This document shows positions 16,240 to 26,573 of a stretch of 51,074 nucleotides of DNA, one piece after another (the first letter of the stretch is position 1; each line of letters opens with the position of its first letter). The notes under the pieces are model-generated. The model was not told where the DNA came from and made no database searches. It saw only the letters and a program-made list of their open reading frames with translations. The position numbers and the translations under genes were made by a program. The stretch comes from Opitutales bacterium (GTDB taxonomy: Bacteria > Verrucomicrobiota > Verrucomicrobiia > Opitutales > UBA2987), in contig JAJFLV010000143.1 in assembly GCA_021772535.1 (NCBI GenBank), forward strand, positions 1 to 51,074, in the 5' to 3' direction.

Positions 16240-19236
16240 ATGCCGACGATTATCAGTGAGGTAACCGATCTCGAGGAAAAAACATTCCGTCTGGGCACGG
16301 AAATATTCAACGAGATTCGCAATACCCGGATTTCGCTGTTCGACCCCGAACTCTATACCGGCAAGCTCATCAATTGGGCAATGGAGGACGAGAGTTTCCG
16401 GGTCAGTTTGCTGCGCTTTGTAGCAGTGCTTCCGTCTCTCCGGGACGGTCCCGACATTATGCGGCATGTTCAGGAGTATTTTAAACCGGTGGCCCATCGT
16501 ATTCCCGGATTAGTCAAATGGGGCTTGAATCTCAAGCCCGACTCTCTGGCGGCCAGAACCACTGCCACAATCATCAAACGCCAGGTTCGGTCCATGGCGG
16601 AGCGCTTCATCCTTGGCGAAACACCGCGAAAGGCCCTCAAGTCTTTACGCAAAATCCGTCGTCAAAACATGGCTTTCACGGTTGACTTGCTGGGAGAGGC
16701 GGCAGTCAGCGAATTGGAGTCGAATCGCTATCTGGAGCGTTATTTGGAACTCATTCGGACTCTCCAACAGGAGGTTCCTCTCTGGAAAGAAAGCAGGCCG
16801 CTGATATCGGCCCATCCGGGAGAAATTACCCCCATTAATGTGTCGGTAAAGCTTTCCGCCCTCTATTCTCAGTCGAAGCCGGTCAATTATGATAAAACGG
16901 TGGGCATCCTCTCCGAACGTCTGGGACGAATCCTGAGAGAAGCCCGCAAGGCCAATTGTTTTGTTAATGTGGATATGGAGTCCACTTCCTTCACTTCCAT
17001 CACACTGGAAGCTTTCAAGCGGTTGCTTTCATCGGAGGAATTTCACGATTTCGACCAGGCGGGGATAGTTCTGCAGGTCTATTTGCGTCGCACCGAAGAA
17101 GATACCCGGAATTTACTCGAGTGGGTGGAAAAGCGCGGTGTCCCGATTACGGTAAGATTGGTCAAGGGCGCGTATTGGGACACCGAGACGATCCATGCCA
17201 AACTCGATAATTGGCCCATACCGGTTTGGCAGGACAAGGCCGCTTCTGACGTGGAGTTTGAAAAAATTACCCGGTTGTTGCTGGACCGCCATGAACTCAC
17301 ACGTCCTGCATTCGGTTCCCACAATATCCGCTCGCTATGCCACGCCATCACTTATGCCCGGAGCTGGGGATTGGATGAGACCGCTTTTGAAATCCAGACT
17401 CTTTACGGGATGGCCGATCCCATTAAAAAAGCGTTTATCGACCGAGGATACCTGGTGCGGGAGTATGCTCCCATCGGCGAGTTAATTCCGGGTATGGGCT
17501 ATCTCGTTCGGCGTTTGTTGGAAAACACCTCCAACCAGGGATTTATTCGCATAGGATTCCACGAGCACGAGGAAGCCAGCCGGCTCATGGCCAAACCCGA
17601 ACCTGAATCCGCCGATACCGGCCGTGATCATCTGGATTTCGATCCCCGTCAGGAATTTCGCAATACGCCGCTGCGGGATTTCAGCATTGATTCGAACCGG
17701 AGAGAATTGCAAACCGCTCTTGATCGAACTTTAGAAGAGCTCAAGAACAAACCTAAAAAGGTTTGCCCGATAATTACTGGCGAACGCCTCGATTGCCCGG
17801 ATACCTGGGAAACCGTTTCTCCTGAAAACACGGAAATGGTTCTTGGTCGGGTGGGCATGGCTTCGAAGGAAGAGGCCAACAATGCCCTTCAGACCCTGGC
17901 CGATTTTTTCCCTCAGTGGCGTAAAGTCCCGGTCATGGAACGAACGGAGATCCTTTACAAGACCGCCATTATACTTGAGGAACGCCGTTCCGAACTAACC
18001 GCTTTGATGATCCTGGAATCGGGCAAACCCTGGACCGAGGCAGATGCCGATGTGGCCGAGGGAATCGATTTTCTGAATTATTACGCATTGCAGGCAATCG
18101 ATTTGTTCAAATCGAGGGAGCTCAATCCATTGGCCGGGGAGGACGATTTTTACTTTTATGAGCCAAGAGGCGTATGCGTCGTTATTGGTCCCTGGAATTT
18201 TTCCCTGGCCATACCCTGTGGAATGTTCGCGGCAGCCCTGGTCACGGGCAACTGCGCTTTAGTGAAACCGGCGGAGCAATCCTCCCTTATCGCCGCGGAG
18301 TTGTTCCGGGCTTTTCAGGATGCCGGACTGCCTCCCATGGCAGCCGCCTTTTTACCGGGTTACGGTGAGGAAGTTGGCCCCACCCTGGTAAACAGTCCAC
18401 TGACGGACACCATCGTTTTTACGGGATCCAAAGCAGTCGGCTTCGAAATCATTTCCTCGGCCGCTCATGTCCATCCTGGCCAAAAGCATGTCAAACGGGT
18501 TATCGCCGAAATGGGCGGTAAAAACGCCATTATCGTAGATAGCGACGCCGATCTGGACGAGGCGGTTACAGGGGTAGTTTCATCAGCTTTCAATTATTCC
18601 GGGCAAAAATGCAGCGCCTGTTCACGAGTCATTGTCCTGGATGCGGTTTATGATAAGTTTTTAACCCGATTAACTGAAGCCACCCGGAGCCTAACCATCG
18701 GTCCTGCCTCCGATCCCGCAACCGTTGTTGGTCCGGTGATCGACCGGGAAGCATTCGAACGTCTGCAAACGGCTATAGCGGGAGCCCGTCAGGATTGCCG
18801 TCTGGTGGTGGAGGGAGAAATTCCGGATCAGACCGCAACCGGTTATTTTGTGCCACCTACGGTATTCGCCGATGTGCCCAACGGTCATGATTTATTGAAG
18901 CTCGAGCTCTTCGGGCCTGTTTTGGCCGTAATAAAAGTACCCAATTTCGACTCAGCCATGAAGGAAGCTTTGAATACGGAATACGCCTTGACCGGAGCAG
19001 TATTCAGCCGTAGCCCAAATCATTTGAAACGGGCTGCTCAAGAGTTTCGGGTAGGGAACCTCTACCTCAATCGAGGAAGCACCGGGGCGTTGGTTGGCCG
19101 CCAACCCTTTGGCGGGGCGCATCATTCGGGAGTAGGCTCGAAGGCCGGGGGTTCCGACTATCTTCTTCAATTCGTTATTCCGCGCACCATCTGCGAGAAT
19201 ACCCTCAGGCAGGGATTCGCCCCCATGGATTTGTGA
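16240..19236 (+). CDS. putA: Bifunctional proline dehydrogenase / L-glutamate-gamma-semialdehyde dehydrogenase
   Basis: 998 residues, which fits the minimal PutA without a DNA-binding domain. The N-terminal half is the FAD-dependent proline dehydrogenase barrel: [46 protein letters not shown] and [12 protein letters not shown]. The C-terminal half (about 500-998) is the NAD-dependent aldehyde dehydrogenase with Glu757 in [11 protein letters not shown] and nucleophile Cys791 in [10 protein letters not shown]. Together they oxidise proline to glutamate with substrate channelling. The family-B DNA polymerase follows after 35 bases on the same strand. That neighbour is not functionally related as far as can be seen. 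Confidence 0.95.
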   Translation: MPTIISEVTDLEEKTFRLGTEIFNEIRNTRISLFDPELYTGKLINWAMEDESFRVSLLRFVAVLPSLRDGPDIMRHVQEYFKPVAHRIPGLVKWGLNLKPDSLAARTTATIIKRQVRSMAERFILGETPRKALKSLRKIRRQNMAFTVDLLGEAAVSELESNRYLERYLELIRTLQQEVPLWKESRPLISAHPGEITPINVSVKLSALYSQSKPVNYDKTVGILSERLGRILREARKANCFVNVDMESTSFTSITLEAFKRLLSSEEFHDFDQAGIVLQVYLRRTEEDTRNLLEWVEKRGVPITVRLVKGAYWDTETIHAKLDNWPIPVWQDKAASDVEFEKITRLLLDRHELTRPAFGSHNIRSLCHAITYARSWGLDETAFEIQTLYGMADPIKKAFIDRGYLVREYAPIGELIPGMGYLVRRLLENTSNQGFIRIGFHEHEEASRLMAKPEPESADTGRDHLDFDPRQEFRNTPLRDFSIDSNRRELQTALDRTLEELKNKPKKVCPIITGERLDCPDTWETVSPENTEMVLGRVGMASKEEANNALQTLADFFPQWRKVPVMERTEILYKTAIILEERRSELTALMILESGKPWTEADADVAEGIDFLNYYALQAIDLFKSRELNPLAGEDDFYFYEPRGVCVVIGPWNFSLAIPCGMFAAALVTGNCALVKPAEQSSLIAAELFRAFQDAGLPPMAAAFLPGYGEEVGPTLVNSPLTDTIVFTGSKAVGFEIISSAAHVHPGQKHVKRVIAEMGGKNAIIVDSDADLDEAVTGVVSSAFNYSGQKCSACSRVIVLDAVYDKFLTRLTEATRSLTIGPASDPATVVGPVIDREAFERLQTAIAGARQDCRLVVEGEIPDQTATGYFVPPTVFADVPNGHDLLKLELFGPVLAVIKVPNFDSAMKEALNTEYALTGAVFSRSPNHLKRAAQEFRVGNLYLNRGSTGALVGRQPFGGAHHSGVGSKAGGSDYLLQFVIPRTICENTLRQGFAPMDL

Positions 19237-19271
19237 TGCAAATTTCACGAATCTAATGTAGCAGTTGGTTT

Positions 19272-21485
19272 ATGGTTGAAAATGGCATTGGGGAACCGCT
19301 TCCCCAGATCGGAACGATTTGCGGCCTATGGATAAGCCCTCAAGGGGAAGCCTGGCTTTCAGTTCTCGAAGGGCCGGACAACCGCCGTGAATTGAAACTT
19401 CCTTTCATTCCCTTTTCCTGGTCCAACAATCTTCCACCTTTTGGGAAATACAAAGAAGAAACGCTATCCGGAGAAGCACCTTATCGCCATTTACTTCATT
19501 TCGAAGACCTGGAAAGTTATCGTGAATTGTTAAAAAACCGTCCCGAAAATCTACAGTTGGAGAGCGTACGGTCAATGGAAAGCCAATTCCTGTTGCGGCA
19601 TCAGCGGCGGCTTTACGAAAACTTGCCTTTTGGCCAATTGAGGCGCTGTCAATGCGATATCGAAACCGCTTGCAGTGTGCCGGGCGGTTTCAGCAATCCT
19701 GGCCGCAAGGAGGATCGTGTGCTGGCCATTGGTCTCTCTTTGGCGGGTGCAGAGAAAAGCGAGCCGATTTTCCTGGTTCTGGAGGAAATGAGCGATGGTT
19801 CCGAACGCGATTTACTGAAACGCTTCAACCAAACTCTGGCGGAGGTGGACCCGGATGTAATCGAAGGGCACAATTTCTTCAATTTCGATCTGCAATACCT
19901 GCGTCGGCGGTGCTTGCGTTACCGTCTTCCCTGCGCCTGGGGCCGGTTCGGGCAGGAGGCCATTTTTCGTAAAAGCCGCTTGCGGGCGGCGGAGCGCTGG
20001 ATTGATTTTTTGAGATGCGATATGCCGGGCCGGGCCGTTCTCGATACTTATCTGCTCATCCAGCTTTTCGATGTCACCACGCGCGACATGATTTCCTATT
20101 CGCTCAAGGACGTGGCCGTTTACCTGGGTGTGACGCCGCCAAAATCGGAGGAGCGGACTTACCTCTCCGGGGATGAGATTCAGCAGTCCTTTTTTCAGGA
20201 CCGGGAGCGGTTTTTATCCTATCTGGGCGACGATCTGAGGGAAACCCGGGGAGTAGCCGACATTTTGCTGCCAACCTATTATGCCCAGACGGAAAATTTT
20301 CCCATGATCTTGCAGGAAATCGCCCTGCGCGGTTCTGCCATCAAAGTGGACCTGCTTTTGCAGGAAAAATACTTCCAGGCTCGGCAAAGTTTGCCTGAAT
20401 ATCCCGTAGTACAGCCATTTGAAGGGGCTTTTTCAAGGAGTTTTGTGACCGGCGTATATCGCAATGTTCTCCACTTCGATGTAGCTTCGCTATATCCCAG
20501 CCTTCTCATGGTGATCGGGCGCAATCCAGCTTCCGATTCACTGGAAATATTTATACCATTACTGCAAAAACTGCGGCTGGCCCGGCTCGAATTCAAGAAT
20601 CTCGCCCGCAATGCCGAAACGGAGGATCTGCGCCTCGAATACCAGGCCCGGCAGACCGCCTATAAAATTCTTATCAATTCTTTTTACGGGTACCTCGGGT
20701 TTTTCGGGGCGCGTTTTGCCGACAGCGACCTGGCGGCGGAAGTGACCCGCCGGGGGCGTGAATTGTTGCGGGAGCTAATTGCCGAGTTCGAACGGCTGGA
20801 ATGCGTTGTTCTGGAAGCCGATACCGACGGTATTTATCTGGCTGCGGAGGAGTATTGGGAAGAACCGGAACAACTCCTTGCAAAAATCAGCGGTATTCTG
20901 CCAGAGGGAATCGAACTGGAATACGATGGCCGTTATGTCTCCATGTTTTGCTATAAAGCGAAAAATTACGCTCTTTTTGATGGAAATAAAATAACCATTC
21001 GCGGTTCTGCCTTACGTTCCCGTGGGATCGAACCCTTTTTAAAAGATCTTACCAATCGGCTCATCAGCTACCTGCTTGGCGTCGAGGAAGAGTCTCCATT
21101 GATATTGGCGGAGAAATTCAGGTGTGAAATCGAATCGCATTCGATGAATATTGATCGTTTGGCGAAATCGGAATACCTCAGCCAAAACCCTGATAAATAT
21201 CGGGAGAAGGTGGAGCAGGGAGGAAAACCGCGCCGCGCCTCTCTCGAAGTGGCCCTGAAAATGAGTCCATCGCCCAAAATGGGGCAACGGGTTTCCTACT
21301 ACATTCCGGTCTCAGAAAAGGCCCGTCTGCCCGATTGGCAAAGGGCTTTGCCGCTGGATTCTTACGATCCACAGAATTTGCCTTTCGATCCCGTTTACTA
21401 TACCAAGAAACTGAATGCCTGGATCAAGCGTTACGGCGAATTTTTAGAGGACGACAAGGAAGACCCACAAGGTGAGCTGTTTTAA
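19272..21485 (+). CDS. Family-B DNA polymerase with proofreading exonuclease
   Basis: 737 residues. The 3'-5' exonuclease is complete: Exo I Asp129 and Glu131 in CDIET, Exo II Asp206 in EGHNFFNFDLQYL, Exo III Tyr317 and Asp321 in SYLGDDLRE. Polymerase motif A is FDVASLYPSLL (402-412), motif B KILINSFYGYLG (465-476) and motif C EADTDGIYL (515-523), followed by the KxY segment CYKAKNYALF. All metal-binding aspartates are present, so it should be an active, accurate polymerase. It is shorter than E. coli Pol II (783 residues) and has no intein. Such bacterial family-B enzymes are patchily distributed and are used in damage tolerance. No SOS-type operator was found in front of it. Confidence 0.9.
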   Translation: MVENGIGEPLPQIGTICGLWISPQGEAWLSVLEGPDNRRELKLPFIPFSWSNNLPPFGKYKEETLSGEAPYRHLLHFEDLESYRELLKNRPENLQLESVRSMESQFLLRHQRRLYENLPFGQLRRCQCDIETACSVPGGFSNPGRKEDRVLAIGLSLAGAEKSEPIFLVLEEMSDGSERDLLKRFNQTLAEVDPDVIEGHNFFNFDLQYLRRRCLRYRLPCAWGRFGQEAIFRKSRLRAAERWIDFLRCDMPGRAVLDTYLLIQLFDVTTRDMISYSLKDVAVYLGVTPPKSEERTYLSGDEIQQSFFQDRERFLSYLGDDLRETRGVADILLPTYYAQTENFPMILQEIALRGSAIKVDLLLQEKYFQARQSLPEYPVVQPFEGAFSRSFVTGVYRNVLHFDVASLYPSLLMVIGRNPASDSLEIFIPLLQKLRLARLEFKNLARNAETEDLRLEYQARQTAYKILINSFYGYLGFFGARFADSDLAAEVTRRGRELLRELIAEFERLECVVLEADTDGIYLAAEEYWEEPEQLLAKISGILPEGIELEYDGRYVSMFCYKAKNYALFDGNKITIRGSALRSRGIEPFLKDLTNRLISYLLGVEEESPLILAEKFRCEIESHSMNIDRLAKSEYLSQNPDKYREKVEQGGKPRRASLEVALKMSPSPKMGQRVSYYIPVSEKARLPDWQRALPLDSYDPQNLPFDPVYYTKKLNAWIKRYGEFLEDDKEDPQGELF

Positions 21486-21523
21486 GCCAACCCTGAAATT
21501 ATTCTTTTTCCAAAGATGTCAGG

Positions 21524-22060
21524 TTAAGCGTTCGCTTTGGCAGGAGACCGGTTGGCCACCCAGTCGATGATCTTTTGCTCGTCGTATTCGTTTTCCGCCA
21601 CAATGCGGAGAAATTCCGAGGCGTGAATGTCGTTTTCTTTGAGGAAAGCCCGGTCACCGCCACAGGAATACATAATGTCCGGGTGCAGCTCGCCCCGAAG
21701 TTTGGCCTTTGCTTTTTCAATGATTCTGGGCAGCCAACGGATGCCCTTGGCCTCCGAATCTCGGGCGGGCAGGGTTTCCGGGTCTAAAATATTCTCGCTG
21801 GGAACGCCCTGTTGTTTATCCAGAAAATAGGATCGCCGGATGTCGTGGATGAGAGCAAATGTGGCGAAATCCGGCTCTTCGCCACTGTTGTAATCTTCCG
21901 CAAAATCGTAGATCTCCTGCGCAGTCACCCCGATGGAAGCGATGAAGTCCGCTTCCGTTTCATTGAAATAACTATTGGGTTGACGGTTTCCGGCGGCGTA
22001 GAGCTTGAGGGACTTTTCCCAGATTTCCTTTAATTTTTTTTGATAATCGTAGTTCTTCAT
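21524..22060 (-). CDS. DUF5069-domain protein with extra N-terminal domain
   Basis: 178 residues. The C-terminal part (about 108-172) matches DUF5069: IRWLPRIIEKAKAKLRGEL, then YSCGGDRAFLKENDI and the closing EQKIIDWVANR. The first 95 residues form a separate helical module (YQKKLKEIWEKSLKLYAAGN, FALIHDIRRSYFLDKQQG) that most short DUF5069 proteins lack. Function is unknown, and no catalytic motif or signal peptide is seen. It converges on the polymerase gene with 38 bases between stops and lies 63 bases downstream of rnr. Confidence 0.65.
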   Translation of the reverse strand: MKNYDYQKKLKEIWEKSLKLYAAGNRQPNSYFNETEADFIASIGVTAQEIYDFAEDYNSGEEPDFATFALIHDIRRSYFLDKQQGVPSENILDPETLPARDSEAKGIRWLPRIIEKAKAKLRGELHPDIMYSCGGDRAFLKENDIHASEFLRIVAENEYDEQKIIDWVANRSPAKANA

Positions 22061-22123
22061 ATTCCAAAAACTTAATTGTTAATACATCTATGACGGAATT
22101 CGGCTGAATACCTTGCAAACATT

Positions 22124-24409
22124 TCAAGCCAACCGGAAATCAATCTGCCGTTTGTAGCGATCGATTCTTTCCACTACCACTTTTATGATTTGTCCGATGA
22201 AAAAGGTCTTGTTTTTCCTGCGCCCGATGATCGCGGTGCGACTGTCGTTGAGCCGGTAGAGATCGTCCTTCAATGTTGAAATGTGGACAAGGCCGAAAGT
22301 GGCCGATTGCATCAACTCGATAAACATTCCGTGGTTCTTGACGTCGGTTATGACGGCCTCAAAAACGGATTTCTCTTCGCGACCGACTTCCCGCTCAAAG
22401 AATTCCATCAGTTTCAGTTTCTGGGATTCACGCTCAGCTTCCACACTGTTGGCTTCAGTCAGACTGAGATGCTGGCAAAGCCTGGTCACTTCTCCCTGGC
22501 CATATTTTTTTTGCGGATCCCCGTCCAGTTTGGAATTTCCGGTTTTGGCCAGGTAATGTTCGAGAACCCGGTGAACAACGAGATCCGGATAACGCCGAAT
22601 GGGGGAGGTGAAGTGTAAGTAATTTTCCTTATGCAGTCCGTAATGCCCATCGCATCGTTCTTTATAAATTGCCTTTTTCAGACTCCTTAAAAACTGGAGT
22701 TTCAACGTGTAATTTTGCGGGTGATCCTTGATTTTACGGAGAAATTTGGATACTTCCTGGCGATTGGTCAGGTCGCCGACATTTATTTGATAACCGGCAA
22801 GGTAGTCGCGAAGTTCTTCCAGCCTGTCCGCATCCGGCTTGTCGTGCACCCGATAAACGGTAGGCAGGTTTGCCCGGCGCAAAGTCTTGGCCACGGCTTC
22901 ATTAGCCGCCAGCATGAACTCCTCGATTAACTGGTGGCTCTCGTCGTTTTCGATTTGCACGATTCGGTCAGCATAACCTTCGGCATTGGTATAGATTTTG
23001 ATTTCCGGCATATCCAGATCCAGACTGCCTCTGTCCATGCGGCTTGTCCGGAGTTTGGAGGCGAGGCGCCAGAGTTGGTTGATGCTGTCTCGCAATTGTT
23101 CCAAATCCTCATTGGAGAGTTTTGACAGCGGTTGGCCAGGAGAACCGGTCATGTGGGCCGGCGGCACCGGAAGGGTGCGAATTTTTTTATTATCCAGCCC
23201 CTGCATAAATGCATAGGCTTGTGTGTAGGTTAAGCGCTTTTTGCTATTAATAACCGAATTGGCATAATGCACATTGCCTAGCCGTCCCTTGGCATTAAAG
23301 GTCAGCAAGGCGGTTTTGACCAACCGGTCGTTACCTTCCGACAAGCTGCAAAGTCCATTGGAAAGCGCCTCCGGGATCATCGGGATGACGGTTCCCACCA
23401 GGTAGGTGGAGTTGCCTCGTTTCTGGGCTTCCTTGTCGATGGCGCAGCCCGGTTTCACATAGGCGCCGACATCGGCGATATGCACTCCCACTTCTATTTC
23501 GCCATTCTCCTTTTTCTCAATGGAAAGGGCGTCGTCGAAATCCTTGGCATCGTCCGGATCGATGGTGAAAGTGAATTTATCCCTTAGATCGAGCCTTCCT
23601 TTAATGTCGGAATCTCTTACCTTATCCGGCAATGACCCAGCCTCTTGCTGCACATCCGGGGGAAACGCCGGTTCCAGGCTGTAGCGGTGCAGCAAGGCTT
23701 CGTATTCCGGGCCCGGTGTATGGGTTTTTCCCAGAACTGCAATAATCTCCCCCTCAGGGTTGAGGTGCCGCTGTTTCCATTCCAGCAGGCGGACGATTAC
23801 CTTGTCATTAATCCGGGGATCCGGGCTGAGACCGGATTTTCCGGGAGCAGGAACCAGGATGTCCTGAATTATGCGGGGATCGTCCGGGATAACATAGTAA
23901 TAGGCGCGGCTTTTCTTTAGGGTGCCGGTGAGGGTTTCCCTGGCCCGCTCCAAAATCCTGATGACCCTTCCGCGCAAATCTTCCGGGGGATAGGCGACCA
24001 CCGTTTTGCCAGGCCGACGTCTGCGGAAATTCCTTCTTGGCTGCACCAGGCGGGCCAGGACGCGGTCTCCATGCAGAGCCACACCGGTGTCCTCCGCCGG
24101 GATAAAAAGCCGCTCTTTCCCTGCGGCAATGCCGAGTTCCCGGAGGCGTGTATTTTCAGGGTCGGGGATGAGGATGGCCGATCCGCTTTGCCGGAAACGA
24201 ATGATCCCTGGAATGAGATCGGCATCCGCCGGCAGGCAGTAGCGGTTTTTTTTCACCACTACAATCGCCCCGGAAATTACCAGCCGTCGAAGTACGTTTT
24301 TGAGGATGTCCTGTTTGTTTCCCGTGAGATCGAGAAGTTCGCCGATTTTCTCCACCTTGGCAGGCACATAATCGGGCTGGGACATTAATTGAAAAATTTT
24401 TTCTTCCAT
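22124..24409 (-). CDS. rnr: Ribonuclease R
   Basis: 761 residues, close to the usual RNase R length. Order of domains: an N-terminal helix-turn-helix-like segment (1-60), cold-shock OB folds (about 60-220), the RNB catalytic domain (about 260-590) and a C-terminal S1 domain (about 670-755). The RNB active site shows FTIDPDDAKDFDDALSIE with the four metal-binding aspartates and GVHIADVGAYVKPG. Then come SNGLCSLSEGNDRL and YTSPIRRYPDL-type residues in HFTSPIRRYPDLVVHRVL. The S1 domain reads VITDVKNHGMFIELMQSATF. It is a processive 3'-5' exoribonuclease that degrades structured RNA. The usual basic C-terminal tail is short. Confidence 0.95.
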   Translation of the reverse strand: MEEKIFQLMSQPDYVPAKVEKIGELLDLTGNKQDILKNVLRRLVISGAIVVVKKNRYCLPADADLIPGIIRFRQSGSAILIPDPENTRLRELGIAAGKERLFIPAEDTGVALHGDRVLARLVQPRRNFRRRRPGKTVVAYPPEDLRGRVIRILERARETLTGTLKKSRAYYYVIPDDPRIIQDILVPAPGKSGLSPDPRINDKVIVRLLEWKQRHLNPEGEIIAVLGKTHTPGPEYEALLHRYSLEPAFPPDVQQEAGSLPDKVRDSDIKGRLDLRDKFTFTIDPDDAKDFDDALSIEKKENGEIEVGVHIADVGAYVKPGCAIDKEAQKRGNSTYLVGTVIPMIPEALSNGLCSLSEGNDRLVKTALLTFNAKGRLGNVHYANSVINSKKRLTYTQAYAFMQGLDNKKIRTLPVPPAHMTGSPGQPLSKLSNEDLEQLRDSINQLWRLASKLRTSRMDRGSLDLDMPEIKIYTNAEGYADRIVQIENDESHQLIEEFMLAANEAVAKTLRRANLPTVYRVHDKPDADRLEELRDYLAGYQINVGDLTNRQEVSKFLRKIKDHPQNYTLKLQFLRSLKKAIYKERCDGHYGLHKENYLHFTSPIRRYPDLVVHRVLEHYLAKTGNSKLDGDPQKKYGQGEVTRLCQHLSLTEANSVEAERESQKLKLMEFFEREVGREEKSVFEAVITDVKNHGMFIELMQSATFGLVHISTLKDDLYRLNDSRTAIIGRRKNKTFFIGQIIKVVVERIDRYKRQIDFRLA

Positions 24410-24513
24410 TGATTTACGGATTGTGAACTGAATGAAAAATTGGTCGAACCATTAAAACAACCAGGTTTGCAGGCGAAAACCCGGCCCCAAATTCCACACG
24501 AGTGTCCTTCCAG

Positions 24514-25224
24514 TCAATTACCGATGCTGGGCTTGACTATGGTGGCTGAAATGTTGGCCGCTCTGGAAATGTCTGCGGTTGGGGCCTGGGTGGTGTAATC
24601 GATGAGCACTCCCCGGCCATCCTCTCCTTTCAGGTCCTTAAAAAATTCTACATGCCCGTCGAGAAATGCGATATGGCCTCCGGTCCCTTCCCAAGGAGAA
24701 GTATCGGGGTCCCAGGTTCCATCCGACCTCAGCCCCCTGGTCCAGATAAGCGGAGTGGTTGAGGGGGGAGCGCGCGGACTCATCCCGGCGAAGGCTTCAT
24801 AACCAACGGGAGAATCTTCCCACGCCGGTTCAACCGTGACCGCTCCCGTCTCCCGGTTGGCACGCACAATCACCCGTGGCAAAGTTGTTGTGGCGGCCAG
24901 CGGATCCACATCCACATAATAAAGAGCGGCGTCGTTCAAATCCGATTCCGTGGCCAAAAATTGGGCCCATTCGTAAATGTCAGTGACGGCTTTATCGCCG
25001 CTGTTGGGCATGGAACGGGCCCTTTCCTGTTGATTGGCGAATGCCAGATATCCCAATGTTATTTGCCGAAGGTTACTGCTTGCTTTTTGTCTTTGTGCCA
25101 GTTCCTTGGCCTTCCCCACAGCCGGAATGATAAGCGCCACCAAAATACCCACGATGGCGATGACGGTCAATAGTTCCACCAAGGTGAATCCCGGTTTTCG
25201 GGTGGTGTTTCTGCAAAAGGGCAT
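24514..25224 (-). CDS. Prepilin-like protein with PVC-type C-terminal motif
   Basis: 236 residues. The type IV prepilin/pseudopilin leader has the cleavage site Gly-Phe in KPGFTLVELLTVIAIVGILV, followed by a 20-residue hydrophobic helix and KAKELAQRQKASSNLRQITL. The C-terminal GGHIAFLDGHVEFFKDL carries the H-x-x-F-x-D-G-H-V motif. In Verrucomicrobia, Planctomycetes and Lentisphaerae this motif marks hugely expanded families of secreted pseudopilin-like proteins (DUF1559-like or related). No secretion or pilus assembly gene is nearby. It sits 57 bases downstream of glyA on the same strand. Function is unknown. It is the best phylum marker in the window. Confidence 0.85.
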   Translation of the reverse strand: MPFCRNTTRKPGFTLVELLTVIAIVGILVALIIPAVGKAKELAQRQKASSNLRQITLGYLAFANQQERARSMPNSGDKAVTDIYEWAQFLATESDLNDAALYYVDVDPLAATTTLPRVIVRANRETGAVTVEPAWEDSPVGYEAFAGMSPRAPPSTTPLIWTRGLRSDGTWDPDTSPWEGTGGHIAFLDGHVEFFKDLKGEDGRGVLIDYTTQAPTADISRAANISATIVKPSIGN

Positions 25225-25281
25225 GTTTATGCGTAAAGGAATTTAAACGTCGATGAGTTTAGCAGGAAAAGAGGGATCCAG

Positions 25282-26550
25282 TCAATAGGGTAATGGAAAG
25301 CGGACGCAGAGGTCGAGGGCAACGGTTTTTGCCCGGGTGATGCGGTCTTCATCTTCTGGATCGCTGAGGACGGTTTCAATAGCCTCGGCGATTGATTCCA
25401 TTTCATCGATTCCCATGCCCCGGGTGGTCACGGCGGGTGAACCCAGGCGCAATCCGCTGGCCTGGAAGGGACTTCTCGTTTCTCCTGGAACAGTGTTTTT
25501 ATTGGTTGTGATATTAGCCTTATCCAGCGCTTGCTGGGCAACTTTTCCAGTCAGTTCAGGATGAGTTTTGCGAAAATCAAGCATCAATAAATGATTGTCC
25601 GTTCCGCCGCTGACGATCTGGAAACCCAGGCGCTGCATGGCTGCCGCCAGAGCCTTGGCGTTGTCCGCCACTTGTTTTTGATACTTCTTGAATTCAGGCT
25701 TCATGGCCTCCTGAAAACAGACTGCCTTGGCCGCGATTATATGCATTAGAGGTCCGCCCTGAGTTCCCGGAAAGAGGGAGGAGTCGATCATCCGGGCATT
25801 TTCTTCACTGCAAAGAATTAGGCCGCCACGGGGACCCCGGAGGGTCTTGTGAGTGGTCGAGGTAACAAAATCGGCATGGGGAATCGGTGAAGGATGCAAT
25901 CCTGCCACCACCAGCCCGGCAATGTGGGCAATATCCGCCATGAGAAGGGTTCCGCAATCGTGGGCGATTTGCCCCATTCGTTCAAAATCGATGATCCGTG
26001 AGTAGGCGGATGCTCCCACCGTGATCATTTTTGGTTTTTCTCGAGCGGCAATGCGGGCCAGATCATCGTAATCGATCCGGCCGGTTTCTTCATTCACACC
26101 GTAGCTAACCACATCGTATAGCTTGCCGCTGAAATTGACGGGGGAGCCGTGGGTGAGGTGGCCGCCGTGGGGCAGGCTCATGGTGAGGATCTTATCTCCC
26201 GGCTGGAGCACGGCGAAATAAACGGCGGCGTTGGCCTGGCTGCCCGAGTGGGGCTGGACATTGGCGTGCCCGGCGCCGAAAAGTTGTTTGGCCCGGTCGA
26301 TTGCCAGTTGCTCGGCTTTGTCCACGAATTTGCAGCCGCCATACCAACGCCTGCGTGGGTAGCCCTCCGCATATTTGTTGGTCATAACGTTGCCTTGGGC
26401 TTCCAGAATGGCCGGTAAGGTGAAATTTTCCGAGGCGATCAGCTCCAGGTGGGTTTGCTGGCGTTTAACCTCCTCCTGGATGGCGGCATGGATTTCCGGG
26501 TCCAGCATTTCCAGCGACCGAGTGTCAAATGTGAGTTTGTCTGTGATCAT
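25282..26550 (-). CDS. glyA: Serine hydroxymethyltransferase
   Basis: 422 residues, full length. It interconverts serine and glycine using tetrahydrofolate and PLP. The PLP lysine is Lys235 in [16 protein letters not shown]. Also visible are [51 protein letters not shown] and [11 protein letters not shown], all standard. It follows the LMW-PTP gene by 23 bases on the same strand. In Bacillus a related phosphatase gene (ywlE) lies a few genes upstream of glyA, so the linkage may be old. No glycine riboswitch was recognised upstream. Confidence 0.97.
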   Translation of the reverse strand: MITDKLTFDTRSLEMLDPEIHAAIQEEVKRQQTHLELIASENFTLPAILEAQGNVMTNKYAEGYPRRRWYGGCKFVDKAEQLAIDRAKQLFGAGHANVQPHSGSQANAAVYFAVLQPGDKILTMSLPHGGHLTHGSPVNFSGKLYDVVSYGVNEETGRIDYDDLARIAAREKPKMITVGASAYSRIIDFERMGQIAHDCGTLLMADIAHIAGLVVAGLHPSPIPHADFVTSTTHKTLRGPRGGLILCSEENARMIDSSLFPGTQGGPLMHIIAAKAVCFQEAMKPEFKKYQKQVADNAKALAAAMQRLGFQIVSGGTDNHLLMLDFRKTHPELTGKVAQQALDKANITTNKNTVPGETRSPFQASGLRLGSPAVTTRGMGIDEMESIAEAIETVLSDPEDEDRITRAKTVALDLCVRFPLPY

Positions 26551-26573
26551 AAAATATTGGCCTTGGGGTTAGA

